Of a DNA stretch of 64,000 nucleotides, positions 8,156-16,076 are shown in pieces. The translations under genes were made by a program, and so were the position numbers. Location: contig DYPH01000002.1 of NCBI GenBank assembly GCA_020720045.1, forward strand, positions 35,191 to 99,190, written 5' to 3'. The notes under the pieces are model-generated. The model had not been told where the DNA came from. It saw only the letters and a program-made list of their open reading frames with translations, and did no database searches. The number at the start of each line of letters is the position of its first letter. Within the stretch, counting starts at the first letter, position 1. The stretch comes from Sorangium cellulosum (GTDB lineage Bacteria; Myxococcota_A; Polyangia; Polyangiales; Polyangiaceae).

Positions 8156-9640
8156 ATGGCCGAGGTCGCCCCCGGAACTGGCGGTCGCCCCAACGGTCGC
8201 AGCGACCCGTGGGAGACCATCCTCGTTGTCGACGACGAGAAGAACATCCGTCGTACGCTCCAACTCGTCCTCGAAGGCGAAGGCTACAAAGTCGTTTCCG
8301 CGGAGACCGCAGAAGCGGGTCTTTCGCTCCTCGCCGAGCCCCAATCGCCGATCGCCCTCGCGATCTTCGACGTGAAACTGCCGCGAATGAGCGGGCTGGA
8401 CGCCCTTGATCGTATCCGGAAGGACGATGGACTGCGTCACCTCCCGGTGGTGGTGATGAGCGGTCACGCGACCGTTTCTGATGCCGTTCAGGCGATTCGA
8501 AACGGCGCGGAGGATTTCGTCGAGAAGCCCCTCCTCCGCGAGCGAATTCTCGTTTGTGTGCGAAACGTGCTTGACGCAAATCGCGCGAAGATCGCGCTCG
8601 AAGAGGCGACGACTGAGCAGCTCGCCCGCTACGAGATGATCGGGCGCAGCGCTGTGATGCAGCGGGTTTTTTACGAGATAGAGCGCGTCGCGCCGACGAA
8701 GGCGAGCGTCCTCGTGACCGGGGAGAGCGGTACCGGCAAGGAGCTCATCTCACGCGCTATCCATCGACTTTCGCCGCGTGCCAACGCCCCCTTCATTCGG
8801 GTGAACTGCGCAGCGATTCCCCGGGAGCTCATCGAAAGCGAACTTTTTGGGCACGAGCGCGGCGCGTTCACCGGCGCGCAGGTGAAGAAGCGCGGCTACT
8901 TCGAACAAGCCCACGGCGGTACGCTTTTCCTGGACGAAATTGGCGACATGGATCTCGTCGCCCAGGCGAAGGTTTTGCGTGCACTCCAATCCGGTGAAAT
9001 CTCACGGGTCGGCAGCGAACACATCATGAACGTGGACGTTCGCATTCTTGCGGCGACCAACAAGGATCTGGCGCGGGAAGTAGAGGCGGGTCGTTTTCGG
9101 GAGGACCTCTTCTTCCGGCTCGCCGTCTTTCCCTTGCGTAGTCCGGCCCTCCGCGAACGGACCGAGGACATCCCTCCCCTCGCAGACGCCTTCTTTGCCC
9201 GTTTTGTGGCGGAGAACGGAATGGCGATGAAGCCGATCGATGGCGCTGTCTACGAGGCACTCGCGAAGCGCTCGTGGCCAGGCAACGTTCGTGAACTGAA
9301 AAATGTCGTCGAACGGATGGCGATTCTCTCGCAGGACCGCGTGACTATCGCCGATCTCCCGGAGGATCCGCACGCGAGTCCCTTCGATGAAGATGCCGAT
9401 ACCGGCGGCGACGGCGACCCGGTGCCCGCGTGGGAACCTTCGACGACGCAAACGGTACCCACCGATTTGTCTCAGTTTGTTCCGCTCCGTGAACACCGGG
9501 AGCGCGCGGAACGCGCCTACCTTCTCGAAACGCTCCGCGCCGCGAACTGGAACATCTCACGCGCCTCCGTCGTGCTTGGTGTGGAGCGAACAAACCTTCA
9601 TAAGAAGATTCGCTCCCACGGCATCAAACGCGGCGAGTAG
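8156..9640 (+). CDS. NtrC-family sigma-54-dependent response regulator
   Basis: 494 aa. Receiver domain at residues 20-135 with acidic pocket Asp26/Asp27 and phospho-acceptor Asp72 ([10 protein letters not shown]). The AAA+ sigma-54 interaction domain has Walker A GESGTGKE (189-196), the GAFTGA loop (236-241), Walker B-type [12 protein letters not shown] and the [10 protein letters not shown] sensor. A Fis-type helix-turn-helix closes the protein ([21 protein letters not shown]). It is an enhancer-binding activator that remodels sigma-54 holoenzyme after phosphorylation. The ATG at 8156 is one base after the bamD stop; an upstream in-frame start at 8006 would lie inside bamD in another frame and is rejected. 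No cognate histidine kinase is in the window, so its signal is unknown. Confidence 0.93.
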   Translation: MAEVAPGTGGRPNGRSDPWETILVVDDEKNIRRTLQLVLEGEGYKVVSAETAEAGLSLLAEPQSPIALAIFDVKLPRMSGLDALDRIRKDDGLRHLPVVVMSGHATVSDAVQAIRNGAEDFVEKPLLRERILVCVRNVLDANRAKIALEEATTEQLARYEMIGRSAVMQRVFYEIERVAPTKASVLVTGESGTGKELISRAIHRLSPRANAPFIRVNCAAIPRELIESELFGHERGAFTGAQVKKRGYFEQAHGGTLFLDEIGDMDLVAQAKVLRALQSGEISRVGSEHIMNVDVRILAATNKDLAREVEAGRFREDLFFRLAVFPLRSPALRERTEDIPPLADAFFARFVAENGMAMKPIDGAVYEALAKRSWPGNVRELKNVVERMAILSQDRVTIADLPEDPHASPFDEDADTGGDGDPVPAWEPSTTQTVPTDLSQFVPLREHRERAERAYLLETLRAANWNISRASVVLGVERTNLHKKIRSHGIKRGE

Positions 9641-9646
9641 CCCCAT

Positions 9647-10000
9647 TCATTCGGGGAGCTTCTTGAGCGCAAACGTCAAAACGACGGGTGCCGACGCCGC
9701 GGGCGCAGGTTCGGGCGCTTTCGCGCCGATTACCCGATCGTCGGGGAAGTGCCCCTCCGCCTGAACGGTAACGTGGTGGACGCCGGTGGGGACGGCGAGG
9801 CCGCGCGCCTTCACGACGTCGAGGGGGCCTACGAGGATGTCATCGACGAATACCGAAGCGTTTTCAGGGGTTCCGGCGAAACGAAGGGATACGATTCGCG
9901 GCGCAGGCGCCGCCGGCGGACGGCACGCAGCGGTCATCCCCGCAGACACGAAGGCGAGCGCGAGCGGAATCACACGGTTCCAGGGCGTGGGGCGAAGCAT
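9647..10000 (-). CDS. PEGA-like small lipoprotein
   Basis: 117 aa from ATG 10000, chosen because it starts a basic n-region and hydrophobic core ([20 protein letters not shown]) ending in lipobox MTAA-C; the frame is open to 10078 but without a signal. The mature part, with [14 protein letters not shown] and [21 protein letters not shown], resembles a PEGA domain, a short surface-associated beta module common in Myxococcota. Convergent with the response regulator (6-bp gap) and divergent from dut (49-bp gap). No partner or substrate can be inferred. Confidence 0.65.
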   Translation of the reverse strand: MLRPTPWNRVIPLALAFVSAGMTAACRPPAAPAPRIVSLRFAGTPENASVFVDDILVGPLDVVKARGLAVPTGVHHVTVQAEGHFPDDRVIGAKAPEPAPAASAPVVLTFALKKLPE

Positions 10001-10049
10001 CGGCGGCGAGCGATACTCGGGAACGGCGCTGCGTGCTACCGGGACCGCT

Positions 10050-10541
10050 ATGTCGGCAGACCCTACGCGGCCCAGCACCCATGAGGCGCTTCAAACGCTC
10101 GAAATTCCACTCGTCGTCCTCGCCCACGGCCTTGGGCTTCCCCTCCCCGCCGCGGCGACGGTCGCTTCGGCCGGACTCGACCTGCGCGCCGCCGTCGAGG
10201 CTCCCGTCACGCTGATGCCTGGGGGACGTGCGCTCGTTCCGACGGGGGTTTCGATCGCAATTCCAGATGGTTACGAGGGTCAGGTGCGCCCACGCTCTGG
10301 CCTCGCGGCGAAGCACGGGGTCACCGTCTTGAATGCGCCCGGCACGATCGACGCCGATTTTCGCGGGGAAGTTCGAGTTCTCTTGGTGAATCACGGCGAC
10401 GAACCGTTCACCATCGAGCGCGGTGAGCGAATTGCGCAACTCGTAATATCTCGATTTTACAGGGTTTCATGGTCCGTTGCGGCCACCTTGGAGCACACGG
10501 AACGGGGCGCTGGCGGGTACGGCTCAACCGGCAGGCGGTGA
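10050..10541 (+). CDS. dut: Deoxyuridine 5'-triphosphate nucleotidohydrolase (dUTPase)
   Basis: 163 aa, typical trimeric dUTPase size. Conserved motifs appear in order: AGLDLRAA (motif 1), [11 protein letters not shown] (motif 2), [15 protein letters not shown] (motif 3, catalytic Asp in GTIDADF), [10 protein letters not shown] (motif 4) and the Gly-rich C-terminal arm [11 protein letters not shown] (motif 5). It hydrolyses dUTP to dUMP and pyrophosphate, supplying the dTMP precursor and limiting uracil in DNA. The ATG at 10050 is preferred over the open frame to 9786, which is antisense to the PEGA-like gene. It shares a short divergent promoter region with that gene. Confidence 0.95.
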   Translation: MSADPTRPSTHEALQTLEIPLVVLAHGLGLPLPAAATVASAGLDLRAAVEAPVTLMPGGRALVPTGVSIAIPDGYEGQVRPRSGLAAKHGVTVLNAPGTIDADFRGEVRVLLVNHGDEPFTIERGERIAQLVISRFYRVSWSVAATLEHTERGAGGYGSTGRR

Positions 10542-10611
10542 GCGGTAACTGCTTGACGAGTACATGTTTTCTGGCGTAAGGCCCCAACTCCCACACGGAA
10601 GGATTTTCAGT

Positions 10612-10752
10612 ATGTCGAACCGCGCCCTCTGGAGTATGAAGAAGAAGCACGAATGGCTCGCGACCCCGCGTAAGGCGAAGCGCATCAAGCGCGCGGCCCG
10701 CGTCCGCTGCGGCCTCCAGGACGCGATGGACCGCAAGGCCGCCAAGGCCTGA
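10612..10752 (+). CDS. 46-aa basic protein of unknown function
   Basis: Encodes 46 residues rich in Lys/Arg (KKKHEW, RKAKRIKRAARVR, DRKAAKA). GGAAGG lies about 8 bases upstream of the ATG and an intrinsic terminator follows about 55 bases after the stop, so this looks like a complete monocistronic unit or the end of the dut operon. A possible promoter starts with TTGACG at 10552. The composition suggests nucleic-acid or ribosome association, but I recognise no known ribosomal protein. Confidence rests on the ribosome binding site, terminator and compact gene spacing. Confidence 0.7.
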   Translation: MSNRALWSMKKKHEWLATPRKAKRIKRAARVRCGLQDAMDRKAAKA

Positions 10753-10802
10753 GACCGTTCCGGAGGTTGCCTAGGCGCCGAGCCGGACTCCTCCGAAATC
10801 CA

Positions 10803-10836
10803 CGAAAACCCTGCCCTTACGGGCGGGGTTTTTGCG
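10803..10836 (+). terminator. Intrinsic terminator of the 46-aa gene
   Basis: AAAACCCTGCCC-TTAC-GGGCGGGGTTTTT forms an 8-bp GC stem (one T-G pair) with a TTAC loop and a T5 run. It sits directly before repeat locus 3. Confidence 0.85.
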
Positions 10837-10890
10837 TTTGTCTCCGCCCGTGCATGGGGGGTCGCAGAAACGCCGGATCGGAGAACGCGT
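10835..10890. repeat. Single module A with enlarged loop (repeat locus 3)
   Basis: The ends match the family: GCGTTTGTCTCCGCCC at the left and GGATCGGAGAACGCGTC at the right, with TCTCCG at 10841-10846 pairing CGGAGA at 10879-10884. The CCGGC-GA-GCCGG core is replaced by about 25 bases of unrelated sequence, so the outer stem is kept while the inner stem is lost. It sits between the terminator of the 46-aa gene and the stop codon (TAG) of the minus-strand membrane protein, which falls at the element's right boundary. Confidence 0.8.
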
Positions 10891-11619
10891 CTACGCGCGA
10901 CTTCCAGCGGCCATCGACCAACGCCACCGAAGGAGCAAATGCCCGACGAGCCCGAGGCCGAACACGGCGCTTGGAAGAGCCGGCATCCACGGGGCGACGA
11001 CGCCCGCGGCGACCGCTTGAAATGCGAGCATCGTCAGGACTGCGACAGCACCCGCGAGTCCTGGCGTTCGTGCGCGCCGACTCGTGCCCGCCCACGCGAA
11101 AAGTACGGAAGCGAGTGCCACGGTGAACACCGTCATCGCGAGGCTGCCGTGATCGCCGGCCGGTGGAGCTTCGTGACGAGGCGCCCGCGCGAGCTGCCCC
11201 TCGGAAGTGACTAAAATTCCGTGGGTTTCGTCGATCCAGTCCCCCGCGCGGTAGGCAAACGCAGGCGGCGGAATCGGTTTTGGGTAAAAGGCGCCTTGCG
11301 CGGTACCTCGTGCGACGAACGTCGCCGTCGCGAGACCGAAGGCAGCAGCGCCGATCGCGGCCGGTCGCCGTACCGCAGTCGGGCTCACGCCGAGGGCGCG
11401 GAGGGCGTCTTCATCGCCGCGGGATCGGACGCGCCGCTGAGTCAGCCAGGCGGCCCCCGCCGCCAGGAGCGGAGCCAAGGGAGCGACGCGGCCAAAACGC
11501 TCCATCCAGGGAACGCCCCCTTCGTCGGTGGCGGCACCGACGGCAAACGCGAGCGCACCGAGGACGAGCGCCGTCGTGCTGGCGCGAAACGCAATTTTTC
11601 GCGACCACGGCGTCACCAC
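10891..11619 (-). CDS. Multi-pass membrane protein, possibly LptF/LptG-related
   Basis: 242 aa with roughly five to six hydrophobic helices (about 14-31, 45-60, 88-104, 160-178, 186-212, 217-232). Between helices 2 and 3 the segment RGDEDALRALGVSPTAVRRP resembles the cytoplasmic coupling helix of LptF/LptG permeases, which contact LptB in LPS export. A polar, presumably periplasmic stretch (GAFYPKPIPPPAFAYRAGDWIDETHG) follows. It is much shorter than a normal LptF/G (about 350-390 aa), so it would be reduced or diverged. The assignment is inference from one motif and topology. It precedes no other gene on its strand; the tRNA lies just upstream. Confidence 0.5.
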   Translation of the reverse strand: MVTPWSRKIAFRASTTALVLGALAFAVGAATDEGGVPWMERFGRVAPLAPLLAAGAAWLTQRRVRSRGDEDALRALGVSPTAVRRPAAIGAAAFGLATATFVARGTAQGAFYPKPIPPPAFAYRAGDWIDETHGILVTSEGQLARAPRHEAPPAGDHGSLAMTVFTVALASVLFAWAGTSRRARTPGLAGAVAVLTMLAFQAVAAGVVAPWMPALPSAVFGLGLVGHLLLRWRWSMAAGSRA

Positions 11620-11659
11620 GGAGCGCTCTCCCCGAAACGGCGGCGTACAAACGACGAAA

Positions 11660-11679
11660 GCGCCGAGAGAACTCGGCGC
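11660..11679 (-). terminator. Hairpin downstream of tRNA-Gly
   Basis: GCGCCGAG-AGAA-CTCGGCGC is a perfect 8-bp stem with a 4-base loop. Read on the minus strand it lies 17 bases after the tRNA 3' end and is followed by TTTCGTCGTTTG, a weak T-rich tail. Likely transcription terminator or processing signal for the tRNA. Confidence 0.65.
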
Positions 11680-11695
11680 CTATACGTGGACTCGG

Positions 11696-11768
11696 AGCGG
11701 GGCACGGGATTCGAACCCGCGACATCAAGCTTGGGAAGCTTGCACTCTACCAACTGAGTTAGCCCCGC
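11696..11768 (-). tRNA. tRNA-Gly (anticodon CCC)
   Basis: Cloverleaf on the minus strand: acceptor GCGGGGC (from 11768) pairs with GCCCCGC; the D-arm contains CTCAGTTGGTAGAG; the anticodon stem CAAGC/GCTTG encloses loop TTCCCAA, giving anticodon CCC for GGG codons; the T-arm is GCGGG-TTCGAAT-CCCGT. Discriminator base is U. CCA is not encoded (the next bases are CCG), so it must be added enzymatically. Confidence 0.95.
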
Positions 11769-12373
11769 GAGTGACGTTTCTCTTAGCCGGGCCTGTTGGG
11801 GGCGTCAACGAAAAAGCGGCAAAAAAATCCCGGAAAGGGGCGAGGATACGAGCAGGGCGCTTTGCCGCAAAGCTAAGCAGTTGCATCGGTTTCGCCACTT
11901 CCGGGCACCGGACGCGCCGACCGTGAGAGGCTCACGGCTCGCTCGGGTCAGGCGTCCCGCACCTGCAGAAGCATGGTGAGGGGGGCTTGGTTCCTGGGCA
12001 TCGTTCGGTACCTCCTCCGGCGGTGGCCGGCACCCGGTGGGTTCGTCCGTAGTGGAGAGCGTGTTCGCTGGTTCCTCACCGCCATCGGCGATGTCTGACA
12101 GGCGAGCAACGGGATCCCCGTGTGCTGGCGAACGGAGCGGGTGTTTCGGTGACGGGACCGGAAAAACCGGTCGCTGTTTGGCGGCGTCCGCCCTACGTGC
12201 TCGTGGGGCGAGAAATCGGGCCCGAGGGCCGAAACGCGGCGTTAGCTACGACGGTAGCGCGTCTTTCCAGGTTCGGCGAACGGCCCACCGTCGAATTCGT
12301 TGCTGGTCGAAAAGAGCGAAGGGGCCGGTCGGCCCGCCTTGACCCCCTTGGACTGACGTGGTCCGAGAGGCCC
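11769..12373. other. Long gene-poor interval with RNA-like structure
   Basis: About 600 bases without a convincing conventional gene. Visible structures: CCGTGAG-AGG-CTCACGG (11921-11937), GACCGG-AAAAA-CCGGTC near 12155-12172, and a long-range GGTGAGG / CCTCACC pair (about 11974-11980 with 12075-12081). A 17-codon minus-strand ORF with a strong ribosome binding site lies inside. I looked for RNase P, tmRNA and SRP RNA landmarks on both strands and saw none. The plus-strand frame is open through most of it, upstream of the SprT-like gene, but the translation has no family features. Confidence 0.4.
11948..12001 (-). CDS. Candidate 17-aa leader peptide or microprotein
   Basis: ATG at 12001 is preceded 9 bases upstream by an uninterrupted GGAGGAGG (12011-12018), the strongest Shine-Dalgarno match I noticed in an intergenic region here. 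The reading frame is MPRNQAPLTMLLQVRDA then TGA. A 7-bp hairpin (11921-11937) follows the stop, and part of the frame (CCTCACC) can pair with GGTGAGG about 100 bases upstream. The next gene on this strand is tRNA-Gly at 11768. It may be a leader peptide, a short protein or chance. Not recognised. Confidence 0.35.
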   Translation of the reverse strand: MPRNQAPLTMLLQVRDA

Positions 12374-13438
12374 GTGCCGACGCCGATCGAAGCAGCCCTC
12401 GAAGCCGCGCTCCTTCGGGAACTCCACGCCGAGTGGGGTCTCGAGAACTACAAAAGCTTTAAAAAGCGGATGCTTCCGCCGCAGATCGTGCTGATAGATC
12501 ATGCGTCCTTCCTCGGACGGTGGGTCCGTACAACGCGAGTTTTGGAGATCGCACGGAAGCTTGTTCGCGACCGTTCGTGGGGGGTCGTGAAAGAGGTCCT
12601 TCGGCACGAAATGGCCCACCAGTTCGTCGATGAAATTCTGGGAATTCACGACGAAACTGCCCACGGCCCCACCTTCCGCCGCGTATGCGCCGAACTCGGC
12701 ATCGACGACGCAGCGCGCGGGATGCCCGAAGCGGTTGACCAAGAAGAAGAGCGAATTACCGAAAAAATTCGAAAACTTTTGGCATTGGCGGAGAGCCCGG
12801 AGCCGAACGAAGCGGCAGCCGCCCTTGCAGCGGCACAACGGCTGATGGCGAAGTACAACATCGACCTCGACGCGCGCCGTGCCGAGAAAGGGTATACAGT
12901 ACGCTTTTTAGGGGAAGCGACCGGTCGCGTGCGTGAGCCGGCGCGAATTCTCGCAGGGATCCTCGCCCAGCACTTCTTCGTCGAGGCGATCTGGATCTCT
13001 GTCTACCGGCCGGGCGCGGGCAAGCGTGGGACATTACTCGAGATTTCGGGAACTGCGGCCAACGTTTCCCTCGCCGAATATGTGCACGGTTACGTCCTGC
13101 ACGCCGGGGAACGCCTCTGGCTCGCACACAAGCGTACCTTCGGAATTCGCGGTGATCGCGAGCGAATCGGCTTCCTTTCGGGGGTGATGAGCGGTTTCGC
13201 GGAGAAGCTCCGCAGCGAGGCTAAGTCCCAGCGGGGCGAGGGGCTTGTCCACGTGAAAGACGCCGGACTTGATGCCTATTTTCGGCGGCGCCATCCGCAG
13301 GTTCGTAGCGTCCGCTACGGGGGTGAAGCCCGCGGTTCCAGCTTCCTCAATGGGCGCGAGGAAGGGAGAAAGCTTCAGGTCGCGCCGGCCCTGAGCAACG
13401 GCGCGGTCGGTCCGAAGCTGCTCCCGGGGCGGCGGTGA
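12374..13438 (+). CDS. SprT-like zinc metalloprotease domain fused to DUF2786
   Basis: About 354 aa from GTG 12374 (GAGAGG just upstream); the frame is open to a GTG at 12122, but that extension has no family features, so the start is uncertain. The N-terminal part has a zincin motif HEMAHQFVDEILGIHDETAHG (HExxH plus a downstream His), as in SprT/SprT-like proteins. A DUF2786 module follows (ITEKIRKLLALAES, NEAAAALAAAQRLMAKYNID). The C-terminal 200 residues contain a conserved-looking region ending in KDAGLDAYFRRRHPQVRSV and GSSFLNGREEG. SprT/Spartan proteins act on DNA-protein crosslinks, so a repair role is plausible, and the next gene (translationally coupled by GTGA) is an O6-alkylguanine-DNA methyltransferase. 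Confidence 0.8.
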   Translation: MPTPIEAALEAALLRELHAEWGLENYKSFKKRMLPPQIVLIDHASFLGRWVRTTRVLEIARKLVRDRSWGVVKEVLRHEMAHQFVDEILGIHDETAHGPTFRRVCAELGIDDAARGMPEAVDQEEERITEKIRKLLALAESPEPNEAAAALAAAQRLMAKYNIDLDARRAEKGYTVRFLGEATGRVREPARILAGILAQHFFVEAIWISVYRPGAGKRGTLLEISGTAANVSLAEYVHGYVLHAGERLWLAHKRTFGIRGDRERIGFLSGVMSGFAEKLRSEAKSQRGEGLVHVKDAGLDAYFRRRHPQVRSVRYGGEARGSSFLNGREEGRKLQVAPALSNGAVGPKLLPGRR

Positions 13439-13923
13439 ATTCCATGCCTGTGCATCATACACCTACCATCCTCGGAGACTTCGGAATTTCCTGGAGTTCA
13501 GAACACCTTCTCGCCACGTTTCTCCCAGGCGACGCTCGGATAATTGAAGAGACGCGGCGGGTAGATGCGCCTTCGTGGGTGCTTCGCCTTGCCGACGACG
13601 TTGTGCGTCACCTAGCGGGAGATCTTCAGGATTTTTCAGCCCTTGCGCAGCCGTTCGTGGAGCTTTCACCCTTTCGCCAACGTGTTGCTCGAGCGCTCCA
13701 AGCCATTCCGGCGGGAACGACCTCTACCTACGGGGAAGTCGCCGCTTCCTTAGGAAGTCCCGGTGCTTCCCGTGCGGTCGGGCAGGCTGTCGCCCGCAAT
13801 CCCTACCCGCTCGTCGTGCCCTGTCATCGCGTCCTCGCGGCCGGGGGACGAGTGGGCGGCTTCTCGGCGCCGGGCGGGCCTTCAACAAAATTAGTACTTT
13901 TGGCCATCGAGATGGCCTGTTGA
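13435..13923 (+). CDS. ogt: Methylated-DNA--protein-cysteine methyltransferase
   Basis: 162 aa from GTG 13435, overlapping the upstream stop (GTGA); ATG 13444 is an alternative three codons in. The active-site motif VVPCHRVL is present, with the helix-turn-helix-like ATSTYGEVAASLGSPGASRAVG region and the Asn-hinge equivalent QAVARNPYP. The enzyme transfers the alkyl group from O6-alkylguanine to its own Cys in a suicide reaction. Coupling to an SprT-like protein suggests a small DNA-damage operon, which is inference. Confidence 0.93.
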   Translation: MNSMPVHHTPTILGDFGISWSSEHLLATFLPGDARIIEETRRVDAPSWVLRLADDVVRHLAGDLQDFSALAQPFVELSPFRQRVARALQAIPAGTTSTYGEVAASLGSPGASRAVGQAVARNPYPLVVPCHRVLAAGGRVGGFSAPGGPSTKLVLLAIEMAC

Positions 13924-14041
13924 TGATCGCGAGCGGATCACGAGAATAATCGGAGATCCACTCGAGCGCCCATTGGCGTCTCATCCTCCGGTTTCGCGAT
14001 TTGCTGCTTGCTGGGAAGCGCGAGCGGCGTAACCTGAACGA

Positions 14042-15208
14042 ATGCGCCTTGCTCTACGTCCCCTCGCGCTTTGCTCACTCGCGATTCTCGCGGCAGCGAA
14101 CGCCGCCGCCGCCTTGGCTGCCTGTAGCGACTCGTCGACGACCTGCCCGGAAACGACCTCCGCCGCCGTCGTCGCGAACGACATTTACGGTCAGAGTCTC
14201 CCCGCCGATACCCTCGCTTTGACGTTTGACGATGGGCCCGGCCCCCGCACCGAGGAATTGGCCGACTATCTCACGGCAAAAGGAATCCGAGCGACCTTCT
14301 TCATGGTCGGCAAGAACGCGGTTAACTACCCGGCTCTACTCGCTAAGTTGAAGGCGAATGGCCATCTGGTCGCGAACCACAGCCAGAACCACAACAACCT
14401 TACGACCGTAGTGAATGGAGCGAACGGCGCCGCAAATGTCGTCAGCGAACTTTCCCTGAATGACGATATTTTGGCGGCAAGCGTCGACCAGAATCACTTT
14501 TTGTTCCGCGCCCCCTTCTTTGCGTACAACGCAAACGTGTACGCGGCGATTCACGCGTCGCCGATGGATAAATATGTCGGTCCAGTCCGCGCAGACATTG
14601 GAACCTTCACAAGCTATCCAAACGGTGCCAGCCCGAATCCCGAGGTTCCCGCAAACGCGCTTACGGCAGCCGATTGGGACTGTTGGCAAACGGGGCAGCG
14701 TGCCGGAGACAAGACGACGTGGACGACGCAACAGTGTGCAAACATTTACCTCAAAGAGATTCGCTCCCAGCGCCGCGGCATCATTCTGATGCACGACATC
14801 TGGGACGGAACGATCGCGCCGAGCTCGGCCCAGTCAAACACCATTGATCTCGTAAAGGCGATCGTCCCCGTTCTTCAGGCAGAGAACTTTCAGTTCGTTC
14901 GTGCGGACGAAGTTCCTGATATTGCAGCTTATTTTCCGAAGCCTCCCGTGGATGCGGGCGTAGATGCCGCGAGAGATGCTGGTCCCGATGCCTCCGACGC
15001 CGGACCGGATGCTGCCCGAGATGCTGCAGTGGATGCAGCCACCGACGCGGCCAGTGACGCCACTGTTTCTGACGCCGGTCCCTCCGATGCTGCCGCTGAC
15101 GCCACCACGACGACCGATGCATCGCCGCCGTCCGACGGGGGTACCTTCGTTCCGGATGCGGGCGAATCGAACCCTCCGCCCAAACCGGCCGATGCAGGCT
15201 GCAAGTAG
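14042..15208 (+). CDS. Polysaccharide deacetylase (NodB family) lipoprotein
   Basis: 388 aa. Signal peptide ends in ALAA-C, consistent with lipoprotein processing at about Cys28. The NodB homology domain starts at ALTFDDGPGPRTEELADYL (catalytic Asp pair), then IRATFFMVGKNA and HLVANHSQNHNNL, where the metal-binding HSxxH reads H-S-Q-N-H. Later motifs include LFRAPFF and IILMHDIWDG. Residues about 305-385 are an Asp/Ala low-complexity tail (repeats of DAARDAG/DAATDA), typical of surface proteins in Myxococcota. Likely deacetylates an extracellular or cell-wall N-acetylated glycan. Ends at a bidirectional terminator shared with the convergent gene. Confidence 0.88.
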   Translation: MRLALRPLALCSLAILAAANAAAALAACSDSSTTCPETTSAAVVANDIYGQSLPADTLALTFDDGPGPRTEELADYLTAKGIRATFFMVGKNAVNYPALLAKLKANGHLVANHSQNHNNLTTVVNGANGAANVVSELSLNDDILAASVDQNHFLFRAPFFAYNANVYAAIHASPMDKYVGPVRADIGTFTSYPNGASPNPEVPANALTAADWDCWQTGQRAGDKTTWTTQQCANIYLKEIRSQRRGIILMHDIWDGTIAPSSAQSNTIDLVKAIVPVLQAENFQFVRADEVPDIAAYFPKPPVDAGVDAARDAGPDASDAGPDAARDAAVDAATDAASDATVSDAGPSDAAADATTTTDASPPSDGGTFVPDAGESNPPPKPADAGCK

Positions 15209-15223
15209 GCTTTTCCTCACGCG

Positions 15224-15274
15224 GCGCAAAAGAAGAGAGCCCCGAGATTGTCTCTCGGGGCTCTTCTTTTGCGC
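15224..15274. terminator. Bidirectional intrinsic terminator
   Basis: GCGCAAAAGAAGAG(A)GCCCCGAGA pairs with TCTCGGGGCTCTTCTTTTGCGC around a TTGTC loop: a stem of about 22 bp with one bulged A. A- and T-rich arms on both sides let it work for both convergent genes. Confidence 0.92.
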
Positions 15275-15288
15275 GCTAGGCGCCGCAA

Positions 15289-15834
15289 TCACTTCTTCAG
15301 GTTTGCCATCAGCTGATCGCTGATGCTGGCCGGATCGATGTTACCGAACCAGATCCGCCAGACCCCTTTCATGAAGTCTTCGCCGGCGATCGTTGCGCTT
15401 CCGCCGCCCTGAACCCAGATGGTCGTCGTCTTCGCGCCCGAGTTGTAGGAAATCGTCCAGGCGCTTCCTTCCTTGAGCTCGCTCGTGAAGGCACCGAGCA
15501 TCTGATTGATTTTTCCGGCATCCGAGTAGTTGTTCTTCGCGAAGGATTCGCGCAGGGCGTTGACGATCTTCTCGTGGTCGACATCGCGAAGCATGCGAAC
15601 GGTGAACTTCTTGTCGCAGTCGGCGTCGATGACCCCTTGGTGGGTGAGCGTCGGGACGCACTTCATGTCGTGACGGATCGCGTAGACATTCACATTGACG
15701 AATACGACCTTCTTCACGCGGGTGGCATCGCCGGTGTGGTACCACCCGTCTTTGCCGGGCTCGAGCGCGAAGGCGCTGGTGGCGAGCGTGGAGAGGGCGA
15801 GAACGAGCGCGGCGGCGCGAATCTTGAGGCTCAT
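15289..15834 (-). CDS. Secreted chalcone-isomerase-like protein
   Basis: 181 aa from ATG 15834, where a clean signal peptide begins (MSLKIRAAALVLALSTLATSAFA); the upstream open frame to 16080 is not signal-like. The mature domain shows GWYHTGDATRVKKVVFVNVNVY, KKFTVRMLRDVDHEKIVNALRESF, and ATIAGEDFMKGVWRIWFG, the layout of bacterial chalcone-isomerase-like (fatty-acid-binding fold) proteins. Such proteins bind or process small lipophilic ligands; enzymatic activity is unproven in most bacteria. Exported to the periplasm. Monocistronic between mltG and the shared terminator. Confidence 0.75.
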   Translation of the reverse strand: MSLKIRAAALVLALSTLATSAFALEPGKDGWYHTGDATRVKKVVFVNVNVYAIRHDMKCVPTLTHQGVIDADCDKKFTVRMLRDVDHEKIVNALRESFAKNNYSDAGKINQMLGAFTSELKEGSAWTISYNSGAKTTTIWVQGGGSATIAGEDFMKGVWRIWFGNIDPASISDQLMANLKK

Positions 15835-16076
15835 CTGGGGGGACCTTTCGGAGAGAGGGGCACCGGCGACGACCAATTGGCGTCGACCAGCGGCGAACAA
15901 CTTTGGCGTAGGCGCGGCCACCAAAGGGGGGACGCGCACAGCAGCGGCTCCCTTCGACGGAGACGACGGCTCCGTCATACAAAGGAGTCGGCACTGTAGC
16001 GCAACTTTTCTCGGGGAAAAAACCGTAGCTTTGTGACGCGTTGCGCAAGCGAACAATGAATGCGCCGCGTTGATGA

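Noticed and set aside
11769-12373. RNase P RNA, tmRNA or SRP RNA
   Set aside because: Looked for their invariant sequence blocks on both strands and found none.
12122-12373. N-terminal extension of the SprT-like protein
   Set aside because: No family features and lies in the structured interval; a later GTG is preferred.
14950-15190. Repeat element from the Asp/Ala codons
   Set aside because: Imperfect, coding low-complexity linker in the deacetylase, common in Myxococcota surface proteins.
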